From assembly GCF_001612885.1 (NCBI RefSeq), contig NZ_BDBH01000004.1, positions 1,104,527-1,168,526 of the forward strand: a stretch of DNA of 64,000 nt. Direction: 5' to 3'. The first letter of the stretch is position 1, and every line of letters starts with the position of its first letter. The position numbers and the translations under genes were made by a program. The notes below the pieces were generated by a model. The model saw nothing but the letters and a program-made list of their open reading frames with translations. It had not been told where the DNA came from and made no database searches. Source of the stretch: Nocardia harenae NBRC 108248 (GTDB lineage Bacteria; Actinomycetota; Actinomycetes; Mycobacteriales; Mycobacteriaceae). Positions 54,622 to 63,958 of the stretch are shown here, piece after piece.

Positions 54622-55355
54622 CGGGCGCCGTCCGCCATCGGGTCCAGGCCGAAGGCGCGGACCAGGTTCTCCGGGCGGATCACCTCGTCGATATCGCCGT
54701 GCGCGAGCACCTTCCGCATGAGCAGCACCGCCTCGTCGGCGAGGTTCGGCAGCGCGTGCAGGTCGTGCGTGGAGATCAGCACCGCGGCGCCGTCGGCGGC
54801 CAGCTCGCGCAGCAGCGCGGTGATGGTGGCCTCGGAGCGCTTGTCCACCCCGGCGAAGGGCTCGTCCAGCAGCAGCACCGAGGCGCCCTGCGCGATGCCG
54901 CGGGCGACGAAGGCGCGCTTGCGCTGCCCGCCGGAGAGCTGCCCGATCTGCCGGTGCGCCAGGTCGGCGAGCTCCACCCGCTCCAGCGCGTCGGCCACCG
55001 CCGCCCGGTCCGCGGCACGCGGCCTGCGGGTGCATCCGAGCCGGCCGTAGCGCCCGGTCATGACCACCTCGCGCACGGTGATCGGGAAGGCCCAGTCGAT
55101 CTCCTCGGACTGCGGCACGTACCCGACCAGCCCCGCCTTCCGCGCCGCGGCCGGGGTGCCGCCCGCGATGCGGACGGTGCCGGTGTCCGGGGTGACCATG
55201 CCCATGATCGACTTGAAGAGCGTGGACTTGCCGGAGCCGTTCATCCCGATCAGCGCGCAGACCCGGCCGCGGTCCAGCCGCAGCGACGCGCGCTCCAGCG
55301 CGAGCACCTCGCCGTAGTGCACGGTGACCTCGTCGACCTCGATGGCCGCGGTCAC
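54618..55355 (-). CDS. Manganese/zinc-type ABC transporter ATPase
   Basis: A 245-residue ATPase. Walker A GMNGSGKST (37-45), YVPQSEEIDWAFPITVREVVMTGRYG is the Q-loop region typical of the Mn/Zn importers (Q-x-x-x-x-D-W-x-F-P), then signature QLSGGQRKRAFVARGI, Walker B VLLLDEPFAGVD and switch His ISTHD. It powers metal uptake. ATG at 55355 overlaps the end of the binding-protein gene by 4 nt, so all three genes are translationally coupled. Confidence 0.93.
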   Translation of the reverse strand: MTAAIEVDEVTVHYGEVLALERASLRLDRGRVCALIGMNGSGKSTLFKSIMGMVTPDTGTVRIAGGTPAAARKAGLVGYVPQSEEIDWAFPITVREVVMTGRYGRLGCTRRPRAADRAAVADALERVELADLAHRQIGQLSGGQRKRAFVARGIAQGASVLLLDEPFAGVDKRSEATITALLRELAADGAAVLISTHDLHALPNLADEAVLLMRKVLAHGDIDEVIRPENLVRAFGLDPMADGAR

Positions 55356-56266
55356 CGGGCGGTGCTCCCGGTCAGCCCGGCCACCACAGTGTCGGCGTCG
55401 TGCCGGATCAGCTCCAGGTAGCTGGGGACCGGGCCGTCCGGCTCGGAGAGCGAGTCCACGTAGAGCACCCCGCCGAGCCGGGCGCCGGTCGCCGACGCCA
55501 CCTGCCGCATGGGGGCGTCGGAGACGGTGGACTCACAGAACACCGCGGGCACCGCCGCCGCGCGGACGAACTCGATCACCCCGGTCACCTGCTGCGGGGT
55601 GGCCTGCTGCTCGGCGTTCACCGGCCAGATGTAGCGCTCGGTGAGCCCGGCGTCGCGGGCCAGGTAGGAGAAGGCGCCCTCGCAGGTCACCAGCGCGCGC
55701 TGGGCCGGGGGCAGCGCGGCGAGCCTGGTCACCAGGTCGTCCTGCACCCGCTGCAGCTCGGTCCGGTAGGCGGCGGCGTTGGCGGCGTACTGCTGCGCGC
55801 CGTCCGGGTCCAGCTCGGTGAAGGCGCGGGCCAGGTTGTCGGCGTAGAGCTGGACGTTGAGCGGGCTCATCCAGGCGTGCGGGTTGGGTTTGCCCGCGTA
55901 GGCGTCGGCGGCGATGTCGATGGTCCGCACCCCCTCCGAGGCGACCACGTGCGGCACGTCCAGGTCGGCGACGAACTTGGCGAACCAGGCCTCCAGGTTC
56001 AGCCCGTTGTCCACCACCAGATCGGCCTCCGCGGCCCGCCGGATATCGCCGGGGGTCGGCTCGTAGCCGTGGATCTCCGCGCCCGCCTTGGTGATCGACT
56101 CCACCCGGAGCCGGTCCCCCGCGACATTCGCGGCGATATCGGCGAGCACGGTGAAGGTGGTGAGCACCACCGGGCGGCCGTCGTCGCGCGCGCCCACCCG
56201 GTCGCACCCGCTCGCGGCCAGCCCGAGCGCGAGCACGACGAGCAGCGCCATCCGATCCCACTTCAT
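55352..56266 (-). CDS. Manganese-type ABC transporter substrate-binding lipoprotein
   Basis: A 304-residue cluster A-I metal-binding protein. Lipobox LAASGC with Cys21. The ligands are His66 (AEIHGYEPTP), His130 (NPHAWMSP), Glu196 (TCEGAFSYLA) and Asp271 (YVDSLSEPDG), the H-H-E-D set of PsaA/SitA. A Glu at the third place and no His-rich loop favour Mn (or Fe) over Zn. First gene of a coupled operon with the ATPase and permease. The promoter region contains an 18-bp palindrome; see 56273-56301. Probably induced under Mn limitation. Confidence 0.9.
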   Translation of the reverse strand: MKWDRMALLVVLALGLAASGCDRVGARDDGRPVVLTTFTVLADIAANVAGDRLRVESITKAGAEIHGYEPTPGDIRRAAEADLVVDNGLNLEAWFAKFVADLDVPHVVASEGVRTIDIAADAYAGKPNPHAWMSPLNVQLYADNLARAFTELDPDGAQQYAANAAAYRTELQRVQDDLVTRLAALPPAQRALVTCEGAFSYLARDAGLTERYIWPVNAEQQATPQQVTGVIEFVRAAAVPAVFCESTVSDAPMRQVASATGARLGGVLYVDSLSEPDGPVPSYLELIRHDADTVVAGLTGSTAR

Positions 56267-56272
56267 GGGGTC

Positions 56273-56301
56273 ATCATAAGTTCGGGTAGCCGAACTCGAA
56301 A
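56273..56301 (-). promoter_or_regulatory. Palindromic operator filling the promoter spacer of the metal-uptake operon
   Basis: On the minus strand a -10-like TATGAT (56278-56273) is preceded by a perfect dyad AGTTCGG-CTAC-CCGAACT (56279-56296) and a weak -35-like TTTCGA (56301-56296). The dyad fills the spacer. Transcription would start at or next to the ATG (56266), so the mRNA may be leaderless. A DtxR/MntR-type repressor is the likely binder, by analogy with other Mn operons. Confidence 0.55.
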
Positions 56302-56328
56302 GGTCGGGTGGCGGAACTCTCGCTCCGG

Positions 56329-57870
<1,542 letters not shown>

Positions 57871-58095
57871 GGTGTCGTCCAAGCTCTCGACTCGCAGATG
57901 ACCGCGCCACCGGGATCGAGCGCCTGCGCACACTCTGCCATACCGCCGACACGCCGAGCGTGCGGTGCCGTCCACGGGGCTTGCGCGGTGCGGCGAGTGC
58001 GGTCGCCGGACGGTTGCGGCCCAGCACAGCAAGGCTTTTCCCGCCTGCGGCCGAGTTATCGATGCCCCGCAATCGATGTCGGCTGCGCGGCACGC

Positions 58096-58121
58096 GGTGT
58101 CACCCGGCCGGAAGTGGGCAT
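58096..58121 (+). promoter_or_regulatory. SigF/SigB-type promoter-like sequence before the second DUF1206 gene
   Basis: GGTGT (58096-58100), 15 nt, GGGCAT (58116-58121); the start codon at 58154 lies about 25 nt beyond the expected start of transcription. The -10 has C in place of T. Confidence 0.35.
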
Positions 58122-58153
58122 GCCCCGCAGCACAGAGAGTGAAGGAGCTCAGC

Positions 58154-59065
58154 ATGTTCCAGCGTGCCAGCGGATATCGATATCGGCGCCGCGACCGCCG
58201 CGGCGGGAGCCGAGCCGTCGACAGGCGCTCGTGGCGCCGGGGTGGCGGCGGGGCCCGCGGCCGGAGCACCGTGAGCCGCAGCAAGGGCCTGGAGCAGGTC
58301 GCGCGGTTCGGCTTCGTGGCCCGCGGGATCGCCTACATCGTGCTCGGCGTCCTCGGCTTCATGCTCGCCGTCGGCACCGCCGAGCACTCGGCCAACGAGG
58401 TCGGCGCGCTGGCCGCGCTCGCCGAGCAGCCGCTCGGCTACCTACTGCTGTGGGTGCTGGTCATCGGCTTCGCCGCGCTGGCGGTGTGGCGCTTCACCCA
58501 GGTGGCGACGGCAGGGCGCACCGTCTCCGGCGGGCACCGGGCCTACGCGGCGGCGGCCGGCGTCTTCTACGCCCTCGCGTTCTTCTTCACCCTGCGCTTC
58601 GTGGTCGACGGCAGGCTGCCTGCCTCCGGCGACGTGGTGGCGCGCGATTTCACCACCCGCATCCTGGCCTGGCCCGGCGGCCAGGTGGTGGTGGCGCTGC
58701 TCGGGATCGCAGTGCTCGCCTTCGGTCTGCTGCTCATCGTGCGCGGCGCCCGGCTGCACTTCACCGACGACCTGCGGATGGGCTGGATGACCCGCGGGTC
58801 CCGGACCGCCGCGGTCTGGCTGGGCCGGGCGGGCTACATCGCCCGCGGCGCCGTGGTCGCCGCCATCGGCCTCGCCGCCCTCGTCGCCGCGCTGAACTAC
58901 GACCCGGCACAGGTCGAGGGCATCGACGGCGTGCTGCGCGATTTCGCCGGCACCCCGTTCGGCCCGTGGCTGCTCATCCTGATCTCACTGGGGCTCATCG
59001 CCTTCGGGCTGCTGTCCTTCCTGGAGGCCAGGCACCGCCGCACCTACGGCGGCGTCCCGGTCTGA
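58154..59065 (+). CDS. DUF1206 family membrane protein
   Basis: A 303-residue integral membrane protein, paralogue of the one at 41386-42198. An Arg-rich N-terminal tail (YRYRRRDRRGGSRAVDRRSWRRGGGGARG) precedes six helices in three pairs: VARFGFVARGIAYIVLGVLGFMLAV, AYAAAAGVFYALAFFFTL and LGRAGYIARGAVVAAIGLAALVAAL. PFGPWLLILISLGLIAFGLLSFLEARHRR is close to the other paralogue's end. GAAGGAGCTC precedes the ATG. Role unknown. The basic tail is absent from the paralogue and may bind acidic lipids or nucleic acid. It is convergent with the EamA gene and overlaps its 3' end by 81 nt. Confidence 0.85.
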   Translation: MFQRASGYRYRRRDRRGGSRAVDRRSWRRGGGGARGRSTVSRSKGLEQVARFGFVARGIAYIVLGVLGFMLAVGTAEHSANEVGALAALAEQPLGYLLLWVLVIGFAALAVWRFTQVATAGRTVSGGHRAYAAAAGVFYALAFFFTLRFVVDGRLPASGDVVARDFTTRILAWPGGQVVVALLGIAVLAFGLLLIVRGARLHFTDDLRMGWMTRGSRTAAVWLGRAGYIARGAVVAAIGLAALVAALNYDPAQVEGIDGVLRDFAGTPFGPWLLILISLGLIAFGLLSFLEARHRRTYGGVPV

Positions 59066-59986
59066 TCCTTCACCCCCGAGCGGCCCGGCGGTCTCGACCG
59101 CCGGGCCGCTCGGCGTCTTCGGCCCGCTGCGCGCCACCGCGACCCCGGCCAGGCAGAGCACCCCGCCGAGCAGCGCGAGCGGCACCGGCACCTCGCCGAG
59201 TGCCAGCCAGGAGCCGAGCACCACCAGCGCCGGGGTGGCGTAGGTGGTCACCCCCATCCGCCCCGCCGTGGTGCGGGCCAGGGCGTAGGCCCAGGTGGTG
59301 AAGGCCAGCGCGGTCGGGAAGACGCCGAGGTACAGCAGGCTCAGCGTGGCGCCCGCCGGGGCCGCGCCGACCTCGCGAACCAACTGCCCGGCGAAGGGCA
59401 GGCAGGCGAGCGCGCCGACCACGCAGCCCCCGGCCGTCACCTGCAGCGCGGACGCCACGGCAAGCGCCGGCTTCTGGACGATGGTGGAGATCGCCCACGT
59501 CGTCGCCGCGAGCAGCGCGAGCAGCACCCCGAGCGCCGCTCCGCCCCGCGCGGTCGCGAGCCCGACCACGACGGCACCGGCGAGGGACACCGCGATCCCG
59601 GCCACCAGCCGCCGCGGGAACCCCTCCCCCAGCACCAGCCCGCCGAGCAGCGCGATGAGCACCGGGCCGATATTCACCACCATGGCCGCGGTGCCCGCGT
59701 CCACGTACTCCTCGCTCCAGTTCAGCGCCACCATGTAGACGCCGAACCAGAGCACCCCGGTGATCGCGATCGCCCGCCACGCCGCGCGCGGCGGCATCCC
59801 GTCGCCGACGACGAGCAAGATCAGCACCAGCGCGACCGCGCCGGCGAGCATCCGGCCCAGCGCCAGCGCCCCCGGCGAGAAGTGCTCGCCCGCCGCCCGG
59901 ATGAAGACGAAGGCCGAGGCCCAGAGCAGTACCGTCACCGCGGCCGCCGCCGCGGCCCGCCGCCCCTCGGTTCCGATCGCGCGCAT
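58985..59986 (-). CDS. EamA/DMT family transporter
   Basis: A 333-residue membrane protein with ten TM helices in two EamA repeats. AVTVLLWASAFVFIRAAGEHFSPGALALGRMLAGA and LLYLGVFPTALAFTTWAYALARTTAGRMGVTTYATPALVVLGSWLALGE are the typical first helix and repeat-2 segments. It exports or imports small metabolites; the substrate is unknown. The C-terminal about 47 residues (SGPKTPSGPAVETAGPLGG...) are hydrophilic, atypical, and read antisense through a terminator-like hairpin and the end of the DUF1206 gene. The usual stop may have been lost. Confidence 0.87.
   Translation of the reverse strand: MRAIGTEGRRAAAAAAVTVLLWASAFVFIRAAGEHFSPGALALGRMLAGAVALVLILLVVGDGMPPRAAWRAIAITGVLWFGVYMVALNWSEEYVDAGTAAMVVNIGPVLIALLGGLVLGEGFPRRLVAGIAVSLAGAVVVGLATARGGAALGVLLALLAATTWAISTIVQKPALAVASALQVTAGGCVVGALACLPFAGQLVREVGAAPAGATLSLLYLGVFPTALAFTTWAYALARTTAGRMGVTTYATPALVVLGSWLALGEVPVPLALLGGVLCLAGVAVARSGPKTPSGPAVETAGPLGGEGSDRDAAVGAAVPGLQEGQQPEGDEPQ
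59077..59112. terminator. Strong hairpin terminator of the DUF1206 gene
   Basis: Perfect 16-bp arms (59077-59092 and 59097-59112) around a 4-nt CTCG loop, eleven bases after the DUF1206 stop. The arm starts CGAGCGGCCCGGCGGT. On the plus strand it is followed by GCGTCTTC, weakly T-rich. It lies within the apparent coding end of the convergent EamA gene. Confidence 0.75.
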
Positions 59987-60158
59987 GCGGCCGAACCTAG
60001 TCCGCACGGTGCCCCGCCGTCGCGCGCATTTCGGCCATCGCACCGACCGAGCGCGGGCGTTTCGCGCCCAACCTATGCATTGATCCGCATATCCTCATTA
60101 AGCAATTCTGAACCGATAAATGGGTTGCCGCCCCACAACGCCCGGGGTCGGATGGGGT

Positions 60159-60980
60159 ATGTCTGCCTCCCGCGATCTCACCGGCCGCGTCGCCGTGGTC
60201 ACCGGCGCCGGACGCCGCGCCGGTATCGGCTTCGCCGTCGCCCGCCGCCTCGCCGAGCGCGGCGCCGCGCTCTACCTCGCGCACTGGCGCCCGCACGACG
60301 AGCGACAGCCGTGGGGCGCCGACGACACCGACGCCCTGCGCACCGAACTGGCCGCCACCACCACGGTGGTCGACCGCAGCATCGACCTCGCCGACCCGGA
60401 CGCCGCGCACCGGCTCATCGACGATGCCGTGGCCGAGCTCGGCCACCTCGACATCCTGGTCGCCAACCACGCCCGCAGCGGCGGCGACGGCACCCTGCAC
60501 GAGGTGGACGCCGCCATGCTGGACGGACACTGGGCGGTCGACGCCCGCTCGGTGCTGCTGCTCACCCAGGCCTTCGCCCGGCAGTACCGGCCGGAGCGCG
60601 GCGCGGTGCCGGACCGCGGCCGCGTCGTCTGGCTCACCTCCGGCCAGCACCTCGGCCCCCTGCCGGGCGAGGTCGCCTACGCCGCGGCGAAATCGGTGCT
60701 GGCCGGGCTCACGCCGACGGTCGCCGCCGAGCTCATCGAGCGCGGCATCGTGCTGAACACCGTCAACCCCGGCCCGGTCGACACCGGCTACCTCTCCCCC
60801 GGGAGCACCGGCCTCGACCCTGGCTTCGCCGCCGCCGTGCACGCCGCCTTCCCGCGCGGCCGGGCGGGCGAACCGGACGATCCGGCCCGGCTCATCGCCT
60901 GGCTCATCTCGGACGAGGGTCGCTGGCTGGTGGGCCAGGTGCTGGACTCCGAGGGCGGCTTCCGCCGATCCCGCTGGTAG
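60159..60980 (+). CDS. Short-chain dehydrogenase/reductase
   Basis: A 273-residue SDR. Cofactor motif VAVVTGAGRRAGIGFAVARRLAERG (G-x-x-x-G-x-G), LDILVANHARSG (N-A-G-like, here N-H-A), a Ser in VVWLTSGQH and the Y-x-x-x-K pair in VAYAAAKSVLAG. VNPGPVDTGYL is the usual loop after the active site. The insertion HWRPHDERQPWGADD is as in a subgroup related to 3-oxoacyl-ACP reductases. The ATG at 60159 is preferred. The divergent EamA gene is 172 bp away. The substrate is unknown. Confidence 0.88.
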   Translation: MSASRDLTGRVAVVTGAGRRAGIGFAVARRLAERGAALYLAHWRPHDERQPWGADDTDALRTELAATTTVVDRSIDLADPDAAHRLIDDAVAELGHLDILVANHARSGGDGTLHEVDAAMLDGHWAVDARSVLLLTQAFARQYRPERGAVPDRGRVVWLTSGQHLGPLPGEVAYAAAKSVLAGLTPTVAAELIERGIVLNTVNPGPVDTGYLSPGSTGLDPGFAAAVHAAFPRGRAGEPDDPARLIAWLISDEGRWLVGQVLDSEGGFRRSRW

Positions 60981-61061
60981 CGGAGATCGGGCCGCCGGTT
61001 AGAGTGGCGACACGGATGCCGGTCCGGGGAGTTCCGGCGCCTGGCGCGAGGAGAGCCGCCG

Positions 61062-61148
61062 ATGAGCTATCGGCCCCGTTCGATCGCGGTGTTCGGAGCA
61101 GGATCGGGCACCGCCGCCCGAGTTCGCCGCAGCGGCGCCGGGCGGTGA
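61062..61148 (+). pseudogene. 28-residue remnant of an SDR gene, coupled to the SGNH gene
   Basis: An ORF with a strong ribosome site (GAGGAGAGCC) starts ATG at 61062 and reads MSYRPRSIAVFGAGSGTAAR, the start of a Rossmann-type NAD(P)-binding strand (IAVFGAGSG), then turns to basic filler and stops at TGA 61146-61148. That stop overlaps the GTG of the SGNH gene (GTGA). It looks like the truncated N-terminus of an SDR-like gene, now serving as a translational leader. A functional small peptide is also possible. Confidence 0.45.
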
Positions 61149-61966
61149 CCGTGGCCCAGCTCTCCGACGACCGCATCGCCGACGCGCTCGCCCCCTGGCG
61201 CGGCCGCCGCTACGTCGCGCTCGGCAGCTCCTTCGCCTCCGGGCCGGGCATTGCGCCGCGCGCCCCCGGCTCGGTGCGCGCTGCGGGCCGCTCCGCCCGC
61301 AACTACCCGCACCTCATCGCGGGCGCGGCCGGGCTGCGGCTCACCGATGTCACCAGCTCCGGGGCGACCTGCGCGCACATCCTGCACGAGCGGCAGTACG
61401 GCTGCCCGCCGCAGCGCACCGCCCTCACCCCCGATACCGACCTGGTGACGGTGACCATCGGCGGCAACGACATCGGCCTGACGGCGTTCCTCATCGCCCG
61501 CCGCATGCCCTCTCCCATCCGGCTGCTCCCCGCCGCCCGCCGCTCCGCCGACGAAGCCGCCACCGGGCGCGCGCTCGGTGGTCTCGAGGAGCGGCTGCAC
61601 CGGGTGTTCGGCACCGTGCGCCGACAGGCACCGAATGCACGTTTGCTGGTAGTGAACTATCTATCGGTTCTGGGCCCCCCACGCCCCGGCGAATCCGCCA
61701 CCGACCGGCACTACCGCCACCTCGCCGAAGCACTCGCCGACCGCACCGCCGCCGTCGCCGACCGGGTCGGCGCGCACCTCGTCGACGTCCGCACCCCGAG
61801 CCTCGCCCACGCCCCCGGCTCCGCCGTCCCCTGGACCCAGGATTTCTTCGTCCCCGTCCCCGGCCGTCCCCCGCACGGCACGCCCTGCCACCCGACCGCC
61901 GCGGGCATGGCGGCGGTGGCGGACCTGGTCCTGGCCCGGCTGCGCACCCTCGCCCCGGTGAGCTGA
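61145..61966 (+). CDS. SGNH/GDSL-type hydrolase
   Basis: A 273-residue esterase of the SGNH fold. Block I: YVALGSSFASGPGI (nucleophile Ser29; the usual G-D-S is G-S-S here). Block II/III: VTSSGATCAHI and VTVTIGGNDIGLTAFL (oxyanion Asn). Block V: HGTPCHPTAAGMAAVADLV with the catalytic His; the Asp usually three residues before it is Thr or Pro. The pattern is close to the Streptomyces lipase group with three disulfides, but there is no signal peptide. GTG at 61145 is coupled to the upstream short ORF; GTG at 61151 is an alternative. Confidence 0.83.
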   Translation: MTVAQLSDDRIADALAPWRGRRYVALGSSFASGPGIAPRAPGSVRAAGRSARNYPHLIAGAAGLRLTDVTSSGATCAHILHERQYGCPPQRTALTPDTDLVTVTIGGNDIGLTAFLIARRMPSPIRLLPAARRSADEAATGRALGGLEERLHRVFGTVRRQAPNARLLVVNYLSVLGPPRPGESATDRHYRHLAEALADRTAAVADRVGAHLVDVRTPSLAHAPGSAVPWTQDFFVPVPGRPPHGTPCHPTAAGMAAVADLVLARLRTLAPVS

Positions 61967-62076
61967 CGCGCCCGGGACGATTCGGGGTGCGAAACCCTGC
62001 GTCGGGTAACGCGCCCTGACCGGTGACAGACCGCATATGCCCACCTCTCCGGCGCGAGGCCGCAGGCGAGGCGCGC

Positions 62077-63369
62077 CTACGGCGCGGGAGCGGGCGGGAC
62101 CGGGAGCGGGATGGTGATGCCGAAGGGGAGGACGAGCCCGGGGGGCGGCGGGGTCGCGGGGTCGGGGGCGGGGGCAACGGGCTGTCCGTCGGGGCCGAAC
62201 TCCACGGGGACCGGCCCGGGCCGCGGCTCCTCCGGCGGCACCGCCGGCTGCGGCGCGGGCACCGGCGCCTCGCGCGGCAACTCCTCCGCCCGCGGCCCCG
62301 GCTCACCGGGCGGCACGACCGGCGGCGGAGGCGGCGGGCAGAAGATGCCGCACGGAATCGGCGGCAGCCCGGGAATGGTGATCATGGGCTCGGGCACCGC
62401 GGCGGGCGTCGGCGTCTGCACCGCCTGCTCCAGCGGCAGCCCCTCCGGCGCCTCCGCCACCAGCGAACCGGGCACCGGCGCCGACGTCAGCAGGGCACCG
62501 GGCGCGGTGCCCCAGCCCCCCGACCCCGGCGCGATCGCCTCCGGCGACACCCGCCCCGCCGACGGCGACCCACCCGTCCGATACGCCGCCGACCAGGACA
62601 ACACATCCGCCGCATACGACATCGAATTGTTGTACCGCAACACCGCACGCAACTCCTGCGCCCGATCCCGCAGATCCAACCCCCCGCTGCACAGATACTT
62701 CCCCGCCCCCAACGCCGCATCGAACACATTGTGCGGATCCGACACCCCGTCCCCATTCCCATCCGCCGCGTACAACGCCCACGTCGACGGCAGGAACTGC
62801 ATCGGCCCCACCGCCCGCACGAACCCCCCACCCGCCGCCGCGATCACCTCGTTACCCGGCAACGACCCATCCAACGCCGGACCGAAGATCGGCGACACCG
62901 TCGTCCCCGCCGCATCCGTCCGCCCCCCACCCGCATGCCCCGACTCGATCCGCCCGATCCCCGCCAGCAAATTCCACGACACCCCACACCCCGGCTGCGC
63001 CGACGCCAACGCCAACTCCGCATTCCGATACGCCGCCAGCACCACCTCCGGAACACCGAGCAACCCCGACCCCGACGGCAACGCGATACTCCGCAACACC
63101 GGACCACCACCCACCGGAACCGCACCATCCGCCGGCGGCACAACCGCCCGCAACTCGCGCGCCACCCCGCCCTCGACCGGGAGCAACCCCACGATCCGGG
63201 AGGCGGGCGTCGGCGCCTCCGCGACGGCGGCATCCGAGCCGGTGGAGCCGACCAGCAGCGCTTCGCCTGCATCCCCGGCGCCACCCGCCGAGACCACCGA
63301 GCCCGATCCGACGGAGACCAGCCCGGCAGCTACCAGAAGCGACACCGTTACCGGGGCAGACTTGCGCAT
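62077..63369 (-). CDS. Exported lytic murein transglycosylase
   Basis: A 430-residue secreted protein. The signal peptide is MRKSAPVTVSLLVAAGLVSVGSGSVVSA. The catalytic SLT-type domain (about 100-300) contains VSWNLLAGIGRIESGHAGGG (Glu in R-I-E-S), FVRAVGPMQFLPSTWALYAADGNGDG and ALGAGKYLC. A Pro-rich C-terminal region (from about 335) with PPIPCGIFCPPPPPPVVPPG is likely extended and wall-spanning. Such enzymes cut peptidoglycan glycan strands during growth or division. The central part uses G/T-ending codons (TTG, GTG, GGT) unlike both flanks. ATG at 63369. Confidence 0.88.
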   Translation of the reverse strand: MRKSAPVTVSLLVAAGLVSVGSGSVVSAGGAGDAGEALLVGSTGSDAAVAEAPTPASRIVGLLPVEGGVARELRAVVPPADGAVPVGGGPVLRSIALPSGSGLLGVPEVVLAAYRNAELALASAQPGCGVSWNLLAGIGRIESGHAGGGRTDAAGTTVSPIFGPALDGSLPGNEVIAAAGGGFVRAVGPMQFLPSTWALYAADGNGDGVSDPHNVFDAALGAGKYLCSGGLDLRDRAQELRAVLRYNNSMSYAADVLSWSAAYRTGGSPSAGRVSPEAIAPGSGGWGTAPGALLTSAPVPGSLVAEAPEGLPLEQAVQTPTPAAVPEPMITIPGLPPIPCGIFCPPPPPPVVPPGEPGPRAEELPREAPVPAPQPAVPPEEPRPGPVPVEFGPDGQPVAPAPDPATPPPPGLVLPFGITIPLPVPPAPAP

Positions 63370-63424
63370 ATCGACGACACCGTCCTCTCGGTCGCGGCGC
63401 CGATCCCCCACCGGCACACGCTAC

Positions 63425-63443
63425 TAGTGCCGAATCGGCACTA
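63425..63443. repeat. 19-bp perfect palindrome upstream of the transglycosylase gene
   Basis: TAGTGCCGA-A-TCGGCACTA, nine-base arms around one central A, 56-74 bp before the ATG at 63369. The single-base centre makes a hairpin unlikely and a dimeric protein-binding site more likely. No regulator gene adjoins. Confidence 0.6.
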
Positions 63444-63493
63444 ACTTACGCTGCTTGGACCATAGCAAAAGCGGGGAAAATACCGTGGAGGCT

Positions 63494-63934
63494 TCATGAA
63501 CTTCTCAGAAACCTCACACCCTGGCCTCCTCGCCTCGATGTCGGCGGCGCCACCCGGGCACTCCTGTCCAGGGTACGAGCTACGGCCCGGTTCCGGGGAC
63601 CTTCGCGCGCACCGATCAGCGTCGCGCGGGTGTCGCCGCGAGGTAGCGGCTCACCTCGTCGGCCGACCTGCGGCCACACCGCATCCCCAGCCCGCGTAAT
63701 GGGCGGCCAGGCCGGCCCGAGGGTGCGGCGCAGGTTCAGCGGCCACCACTCCGGCCCGCGCGGCGTGAGCAGCGCGTCGGCGCCGGTCCGGATGGCGAAA
63801 GGCGGTGCGTCCCAGAGCAACCGATCATCGGCGCCGATCGTGTCGACATACCTGAGCTGCGCGTCGTAGCACCCGGCGAAGAGGTGCGGACCGTTGTCGA
63901 CCGGCTCGTCCAGCCCCGCCACCGCGAAGAACAT
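63494..63934 (-). CDS. Hypothetical protein, possibly frameshifted
   Basis: A 146-residue ORF. The first about 75 residues look like real protein (MFFAVAGLDEPVDNGPHLFAGCYDAQLRYVDTIGADDRLLWDAPPF), but the remainder is Arg/Gly/Pro-rich and resembles out-of-frame reading. A neighbouring frame reads MRCGRRSADEVSRYLAATPARR to a stop at 63616-63618, a more natural C-terminus. A frameshift near 63700 would join the two. No family is recognised. It starts 24 nt after the end of an edge-truncated gene. Confidence 0.4.
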   Translation of the reverse strand: MFFAVAGLDEPVDNGPHLFAGCYDAQLRYVDTIGADDRLLWDAPPFAIRTGADALLTPRGPEWWPLNLRRTLGPAWPPITRAGDAVWPQVGRRGEPLPRGDTRATLIGAREGPRNRAVARTLDRSARVAPPTSRRGGQGVRFLRSS

Positions 63935-63958
63935 CGTGCGCCCGCCGAGCCGCCCGCG

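Noticed and set aside
62023..63444. A 473-codon open frame on the plus strand, Arg/Pro-rich
   Set aside because: It is the antisense shadow of the transglycosylase gene; the minus strand has a signal peptide and clear catalytic motifs, while this frame is low-complexity.
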